Shown here piece by piece: positions 16,196 through 20,401 of a DNA stretch of 20,401 nt. The notes beneath the pieces were generated by a model. That model saw nothing but the letters and a program-made list of their open reading frames with translations, had not been told where the DNA came from and did no database searches. The DNA lies in contig JAEEXJ010000060.1 in assembly GCA_016291475.1 (NCBI GenBank), positions 1-20,401 of the forward strand. The letters are read 5' to 3'. A program made the position numbers and the translations under genes. Position 1 is the stretch's first letter. Each line of letters begins with the position of its first letter. Origin of the DNA: Lachnospiraceae bacterium. Lineage in GTDB: Bacteria; Bacillota_A; Clostridia; Lachnospirales; Lachnospiraceae.

Positions 16196-17416
16196 ATGTC
16201 CGAAGAATTTGCCATCAGTGCTTCGAAAATCGAAAAAAAGTACAAGCTCTACGACCGTAACCGTGACCGCGTTCTCGACGCGTTCGGGCTTGCGGGTAAA
16301 AAGCAGCGCTTCAAATATCACTATGCCCTTAAGGGAGTAGATTTTGAAGTAAAGAAGGGCGAGACCGTCGGAATCATCGGAACAAACGGATCCGGCAAGT
16401 CCACGCTTCTTAAGATCCTTACGGGAGTACTTACTCCCACATCCGGAGAAGTATCCGTTAACGGAAGGATCTCTGCGCTTCTGGAGCTCGGTGCCGGCTT
16501 TAACATGGACTACAACGGTATCGAGAACATCTATCTCAACGGAACCATGATGGGATTTTCCAAAGAGGAGATAGATAAAAAGCTGGATGACATCCTTGCT
16601 TTTGCGGATATCGGAGATTACGTATATCAGCCCTGCAAGACCTATTCCAGCGGAATGTTCGTGCGTCTTGCTTTTGCTGTCTCCATCAACATCGATCCCG
16701 AGATCCTTATCGTTGATGAAGCGCTCAGCGTAGGAGATGTATTTTTCCAGGCAAAGTGCTACAGGAAATTCGAAGAGTTTAAGAAGAAGGGTAAGACCAT
16801 TCTCTTCGTAAGCCATGACTTAAGTTCGATCTCCAGATACTGCGACAGAGTCTATCTCCTCAATCAGGGAGAGATGATCGGAAACGGTTCTCCCAAAGAG
16901 ATGATCGATAAATATAAGCAGATACTTGCGGGCGGACGTGATGTTCATATTGTCGAAACAAGGGATAATGATGTTCTCGAGTACGGAAACGGCAAGGCAA
17001 CCATAAGCGAGTATAGCGTAGTCGATAAAGACGGCCGGGTTACCAACGCGGTTGAAAAGGGAACAGAGTACAGTGTCCGTATGAAAGTAACTGTTAACGA
17101 AGACATCGATGCTCCCATTTTTGCATGCTCACTTAAGAACGTAAGAGGCGTGGAGATCACAGGAACCAATACTCTGGTGAGCAAGACCTTTGATGAGAGT
17201 GTTAAAAAGGGTGATGTCATCGAACTTGAATTTAAGCAGAAGATGATGCTTCAGGGCGGTGAATATCTGGTATCCCTCGGATGCACCGGATTTGAAAACG
17301 GTGAATTTACCGTATACCACAGACTCTACGATATCTTAAGCATCAATGTCATCTCGGACTCGGATACCGTAGGATTTTTCGACAGCGATTATAAGATCAG
17401 CGTAAGTAGAAAATAG
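16196..17416 (+). CDS. wzt: Polysaccharide ABC transporter ATPase with C-terminal glycan-recognition domain (Wzt type)
   Basis: A 406-residue ATPase of the Wzt/TagH group. Residues 1-245 form the nucleotide-binding domain: Walker A GTNGSGKST (62-70), signature YSSGM (150-154), Walker B ILIVDEA (170-176), and switch His207 in FVSH. The LLELGAGF segment (96-103) is typical of polysaccharide exporters. Residues 250-406 form a beta-rich domain like Wzt_C, which in O-antigen systems recognises the modified non-reducing end of the finished polymer and couples chain termination to export. GGAG precedes the ATG. With Wzm it forms the export channel; the domain implies that a specific terminal sugar or cap is read before transport. 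Confidence 0.94.
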   Translation: MSEEFAISASKIEKKYKLYDRNRDRVLDAFGLAGKKQRFKYHYALKGVDFEVKKGETVGIIGTNGSGKSTLLKILTGVLTPTSGEVSVNGRISALLELGAGFNMDYNGIENIYLNGTMMGFSKEEIDKKLDDILAFADIGDYVYQPCKTYSSGMFVRLAFAVSINIDPEILIVDEALSVGDVFFQAKCYRKFEEFKKKGKTILFVSHDLSSISRYCDRVYLLNQGEMIGNGSPKEMIDKYKQILAGGRDVHIVETRDNDVLEYGNGKATISEYSVVDKDGRVTNAVEKGTEYSVRMKVTVNEDIDAPIFACSLKNVRGVEITGTNTLVSKTFDESVKKGDVIELEFKQKMMLQGGEYLVSLGCTGFENGEFTVYHRLYDILSINVISDSDTVGFFDSDYKISVSRK

Positions 17417-17453
17417 AATTTAAAAGTTGTATCATGAAAACAGTTTTGAACTT

Positions 17454-17473
17454 AAGTGCTGATGAATGCACTT
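17454..17473 (+). terminator. Short hairpin in the wzt-pgcA gap (weak terminator or leader hairpin)
   Basis: AAGTGC (17454-17459) pairs with GCACTT (17468-17473) around an eight-base loop. It lies in the 76-bp gap between wzt and the mutase gene and just before the AGGAGG ribosome site. There is no clear run of T after it, so a strong intrinsic terminator is unlikely. No convincing promoter is seen in this gap: TTGAAC and TTTAAT are 20 bp apart. Confidence 0.25.
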
Positions 17474-17492
17474 TAATAGATAGGAGGATAGC

Positions 17493-19220
17493 ATGGGTTA
17501 CAGAGAAGAATATGAAAAGTGGCTTGGAGATGCGTATTTCGACGAAGCCACCAAAGAGGAACTTCGTGCCATTGCAAATGATGAAAAAGAGATCGAGGAT
17601 CGTTTCTACAGAGAACTCGAATTCGGTACCGGCGGTCTTCGCGGCGTAATAGGCGCAGGAAGCAACCGTATGAACGTATATACCGTAAGAAAGGCAACCC
17701 AGGGACTTGCCAATTACATCATTAAGGCAGGAACTCAGGCTAAAGGCGTTGCAATTTCATTCGACTGCAGACGTATGAGCCCTGAGTTTGCCGATGTTGC
17801 GGCTCTTTGCCTTGCTGCCAACGGAATCAAGGCTTATGTATTCGATGAACTCAGACCCACTCCCGAGCTTTCTTTTGCGCTCCGTGAACTGGGCTGCACC
17901 GCGGGAATAAACATCACCGCAAGCCACAATCCCCCCGAGTACAACGGATATAAGGTTTACTGGGAAGACGGCGCACAGGTAACCCCTCCTCACGACACAG
18001 GAATCATCGGCGAAGTATTCGCAATCAAGGAATATTCCGATTGCAAAACCATGGATAAGGATGAGGCCGTTAAGGCAGGTCTTTATGTCTCCATCGGAAA
18101 AGAGATCGATGACAAGTACATGGTCGAGCTTAAGAAGCAGAGTCTTCACCCCGAGATCATTAAGGAAGTTGCAGGCGATATCAAGATCGTCTATACACCT
18201 TTCTGCGGAACCGGTAACAAGCCCGTAAGAAGGATCCTTGAGGAACTCGGTTATAAGAATGTATATGTGGTTCCCGAGCAGGTAGGACCCGATCCCGAGT
18301 TCACTACCCTTGCGTATCCCAATCCCGAGGATCCCGCAGCTTTCGAGTATGCTCTTAAGCTGGCTAAGGAAAAGGATGCGGATATCGTTCTTGCAACGGA
18401 TCCCGATGCCGATCGTCTCGGCGTTTATGCCAAGGATTCAAAGACCGGTGAGTATGTGGCATTTACCGGTAATATGTCGGGAATGCTCATTGCGGAGTAT
18501 ATCTTAAGAGAGCGCACCGCGATGAACACAATGCCTTCAAATCCTACTCTGGTAACCACCATCGTAACCACCAATATGACCTTCCCCATGACTAAGGCAT
18601 ACGGTGTTAAACTCATAGAGGTTCTTACCGGATTTAAGTATATCGGAGAGCAGATCAAGATCTTCGAGCAGAACGGAAACAAAGACAATAATTACGTATT
18701 CGGACTAGAGGAGTCTTACGGATGTCTGGTCGGAACCCATGCACGCGACAAGGACGCTATCGTAGCTGTCGAGATGCTCTGTGAGGTTGCTTCCTGGCTC
18801 AAAAAGCAGGGCAAGACTCTCTGGGACTTCATGATCGAAGTTTACGAAAAGTACGGATATTTCAAAGAGACTCAGTTTACCATTACCATGAAGGGTGCTG
18901 AGGGAGCCGAGCAGATCGCTGCTTTAATGGACAAGCTCAGGAACGATCCTCCCAAGGCATTCGGTGACTTTGAGGTTCTTAAATTCAGAGATTACAAGAA
19001 GGATGTTATCCTCGATATGAAGTCGGGAGAGAAGACCACAACCGGACTTCCTTCCTCAAATGTACTATATTTCGAGCTTCCCGATGACAACTGGTGCTGC
19101 GTAAGACCTTCCGGTACCGAGCCCAAGATCAAGTTCTACATGGGCGTAAAGGGCAAGAGCATCGAAGATGCGGAAAACCTGAGCAAGAAGCTCACGGAAG
19201 CGGTTAAAGCATTCGCATAA
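17493..19220 (+). CDS. pgcA: Alpha-phosphoglucomutase/phosphomannomutase (PgcA type)
   Basis: A 575-residue phosphohexomutase, close to the length of B. subtilis PgcA, interconverting glucose-6-phosphate and glucose-1-phosphate. Motifs are GTGGLRG (45-51), the active-site TASHNPPEYNGYK with phosphoserine Ser144, the metal-binding DPDADR (303-308), sugar-binding EESYG (406-410), and phosphate-binding RPSGTEP (538-544). All four catalytic regions are intact. An excellent AGGAGG ribosome site precedes the ATG. It would feed RfbA and UDP-glucose synthesis, linking central metabolism to the glycan genes around it. Phosphomannomutase activity is also possible in this family. It ends 6 bp before the inverted-repeat element. 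Confidence 0.95.
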   Translation: MGYREEYEKWLGDAYFDEATKEELRAIANDEKEIEDRFYRELEFGTGGLRGVIGAGSNRMNVYTVRKATQGLANYIIKAGTQAKGVAISFDCRRMSPEFADVAALCLAANGIKAYVFDELRPTPELSFALRELGCTAGINITASHNPPEYNGYKVYWEDGAQVTPPHDTGIIGEVFAIKEYSDCKTMDKDEAVKAGLYVSIGKEIDDKYMVELKKQSLHPEIIKEVAGDIKIVYTPFCGTGNKPVRRILEELGYKNVYVVPEQVGPDPEFTTLAYPNPEDPAAFEYALKLAKEKDADIVLATDPDADRLGVYAKDSKTGEYVAFTGNMSGMLIAEYILRERTAMNTMPSNPTLVTTIVTTNMTFPMTKAYGVKLIEVLTGFKYIGEQIKIFEQNGNKDNNYVFGLEESYGCLVGTHARDKDAIVAVEMLCEVASWLKKQGKTLWDFMIEVYEKYGYFKETQFTITMKGAEGAEQIAALMDKLRNDPPKAFGDFEVLKFRDYKKDVILDMKSGEKTTTGLPSSNVLYFELPDDNWCCVRPSGTEPKIKFYMGVKGKSIEDAENLSKKLTEAVKAFA

Positions 19221-19226
19221 ACATGA

Positions 19227-19526
19227 TGTGAGTCGGGGAGAGATTTCTTCCCGGCTCACTTTGTAGTCATATCAGCGGGTCCTGCCGCTATATATAATTT
19301 GTCTCGCTTTCAGATGTCAGGCGGAAAAGCTTCCCAAAGCATGTTTTAGCTCATGACGCGTGGCCACTCACGAAAATGCCTTTCGAAAAAGCGAAACGCA
19401 TCATCGTTCGGGCCGGGCGGCCGCTTTTTCTCGCAGACATCTGAGTCTCGACAAATTATATATTTGCGTCACCCGCACTTTTTTACTAAGAATGTGAGCC
19501 GGGAAGAAATCTCCCCCTGACTCACA
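19227..19526. repeat. 300-bp non-coding element of nested imperfect inverted repeats (MITE-like or structured RNA)
   Basis: The outer 32-mers at 19228-19259 and 19494-19525 are reverse complements at 30 of 32 positions. Inside, ATATATAATTTGTC (19290-19303) and TCAGATGTC (19310-19318) recur in inverted order at 19438-19463, followed by a third short match (GAAAAGC against GCTTTTTC). The intervening segments are about equal in length on both sides, so the DNA or RNA could form one long interrupted stem of about 100 bp capped by a 92-base centre (19331-19422). The centre has its own small hairpins, such as ATGCCTTTCG with CGAAACGCAT. No reading frame of note, no transposase and no clear target duplication are seen. 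It fills almost the whole 321-bp gap between the mutase and the next glycosyltransferase gene. Confidence 0.85.
19228..19262 (+). terminator. Probable intrinsic terminator of the mutase gene, left end of the inverted-repeat element
   Basis: The first 32 bases of the element fold on themselves: GTGAGTCGGGGAGA pairs with TCTTCCCGGCTCAC (14 pairs including two G-T) around a four-base loop, followed by only three T residues. It starts 7 bp after the mutase stop. Stem strength is convincing; the short T run makes terminator function only probable. Confidence 0.5.
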
Positions 19527-19541
19527 AGAACAGATAACGGT

Positions 19542-20401
19542 ATGGATATCACGTCGGTTGTTAAGAGAAGCCTTGGCTTCATGAAAAGGAACGGAATAAG
19601 GGCAGGTATCAACGAGATCTCCGAGAGCTTTTCCATCAGAAAGCTCAGGGGGTCTGATTATGTACTGCCTACGGAGCGTGATATCGAAGTTTTTAAAAAG
19701 CTGGCGGGTGACCTGAGTATCAGACCGAAAATTTCGGTAGTGGTTCCGGCATACAATACGGATCCTTTCGGATTCGAGGGGATGGTGGATTCCGTCCTCA
19801 CCCAGGCTTACGACAGTCTTGAACTTATCATTGCGGATGCGTCGGATGATAAGGCAGTTCTCAGAGCAATCTGCGACTCGAAATCCGATAAGAGAATTAA
19901 ATATCTGGAGTTATCTGAAAATAAAGGCATATCCGATAATACCAATGCAGCACTTAAAGAAGCTACAGGAGACTATATAGCTCTTCTGGATCATGACGAC
20001 TTGCTGACTCCGGATGCATTCCTCAGGATCGTTGAAAATATCATAAGTTATAAAAAGAGATGCGCAAAAGAACCTGATGTTATTTATTCCGACGAGGATA
20101 AAACGGGATGGGACGGAAAGACCTTTACAGAGCGTAATTCCAAGCCTGATTTCGATCCTGAACTGTTACTGAATAATAATTACATATGTCATTTAACTGT
20201 AATGAAGGCGGAGCTGTTAAAGAAACTTGCCTTCAGGCCGGAGCTTGACGGAGCACAGGATTTTGATCTGCTATTAAGGGCGGTAAGAGAGGGAGCGACC
20301 TTCAGCCATGTTCCCCAGATCCTGTATCATTGGCGAACAAGTCCCGGATCTGCTGCATCAAATACCGAAGCTAAACTTTATGCATATGAAGCCGGGGGAA
20401 A
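19542..20401 (+). CDS. GT2 glycosyltransferase (3' end beyond window)
   Basis: An open frame of 286 codons from the ATG at 19542 to the window end with no stop. After about 60 N-terminal residues that include RGSDYVLPTE, a GT-A fold begins with KISVVVPAYNTD (63-74). It continues with LLDHDDLLTPDAF (148-160, metal-binding DHDD), VIYSDEDK (180-187), NYICHLTV and GAQDFDLLLR (237-246), then YHWRTSPGSAA (262-272). This is the DHDD/YSDEDK branch of GT2 that builds O-antigen and rhamnan-type polymers and is often the first half of a two-domain enzyme. It starts 16 bp after the inverted-repeat element. No strong ribosome site is visible, and the only promoter-like pair (TTGCGT 19464, TAAGAAT 19487, 17 bp apart) lies inside the element and is weak. 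Confidence 0.9.
   Translation, partial: MDITSVVKRSLGFMKRNGIRAGINEISESFSIRKLRGSDYVLPTERDIEVFKKLAGDLSIRPKISVVVPAYNTDPFGFEGMVDSVLTQAYDSLELIIADASDDKAVLRAICDSKSDKRIKYLELSENKGISDNTNAALKEATGDYIALLDHDDLLTPDAFLRIVENIISYKKRCAKEPDVIYSDEDKTGWDGKTFTERNSKPDFDPELLLNNNYICHLTVMKAELLKKLAFRPELDGAQDFDLLLRAVREGATFSHVPQILYHWRTSPGSAASNTEAKLYAYEAGG

Noticed and set aside
16148..16816. 222-codon minus-strand frame opposite wzm/wzt
   Set aside because: It lies across the Walker A region of a clear Wzt ATPase; no family resemblance of its own.
17427..17477. Possible promoter upstream of the mutase gene
   Set aside because: TTGTAT with ACTTAA 17 bp away and TTGAAC with TTTAAT 20 bp away are both poor matches; not reported as a promoter.
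19227..19526. Inverted-repeat element considered as a known RNA (6S, SRP RNA, tmRNA, RNase P)
   Set aside because: None of the conserved sequence blocks of those RNAs that I can recall is visible; only the fold-back shape is shared.

Overview
The window looks like part of a surface-polysaccharide locus from a low-to-mid GC Firmicute, most likely a Lachnospiraceae-type Clostridia. The reasons are purine-rich AGGAG-type ribosome sites, heavy AGA use for arginine, protein families typical of that group, and membrane-anchored GH25 muramidases. The exact genus cannot be fixed by eye. Every supported gene lies on the + strand, mostly with ATGA-type overlaps or gaps under 25 bp, so long co-transcribed units are likely.

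Region 1 (1-8903) is a run of assembly and decoration genes. It holds the 3' end of a PglK/MsbA-type ABC flippase, a membrane-anchored SGNH hydrolase, a GtrII-like GT-C glucosyltransferase, and a GtrB/DPM1-like polyprenyl-phosphate glycosyltransferase. Next come a very clear WecE/RffA dTDP-4-keto-6-deoxyglucose transaminase and three polytopic membrane proteins. A GGGGACGGTTCTC-containing palindrome sits at the junction of the first two membrane proteins. The second and third are in the same reading frame, separated only by one stop codon and one further codon.

Region 2 (8904-15190) opens with a strong extended -10 promoter almost touching its gene, so the mRNA may be near-leaderless. It then alternates two paralogous membrane-anchored GH25 muramidases with rfbB, rfbA and rfbC. 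The first muramidase carries a long acidic, tyrosine-rich, apparently cytoplasmic N-terminus with five YTEEIGx heptads. RmlD (rfbD) is not in the window. RfbA and RfbB make dTDP-4-keto-6-deoxyglucose, which can go to RfbC (rhamnose branch) or WecE (4-amino-4,6-dideoxy-galactose branch).

Region 3 (15192-19220) encodes a Wzm/Wzt polysaccharide ABC exporter and a phosphoglucomutase of the PgcA type. Wzm has an unusual N-terminal extension; Wzt has a C-terminal glycan-recognition domain. The mutase supplies glucose-1-phosphate to RfbA.

Region 4 (19221-20401) contains a 300-bp non-coding element made of nested imperfect inverted repeats. Its outer 32-mers match at 30 of 32 positions. It lies between the mutase gene and a GT2 glycosyltransferase gene that runs off the window. 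It is the most unusual non-coding structure here and could be a MITE-like element, a large structured RNA or a compound terminator.

Together the genes describe nucleotide-sugar supply, glycan assembly and decoration on a lipid carrier, ABC export, and wall-remodelling muramidases probably linked to passage or attachment of the polymer at the peptidoglycan.
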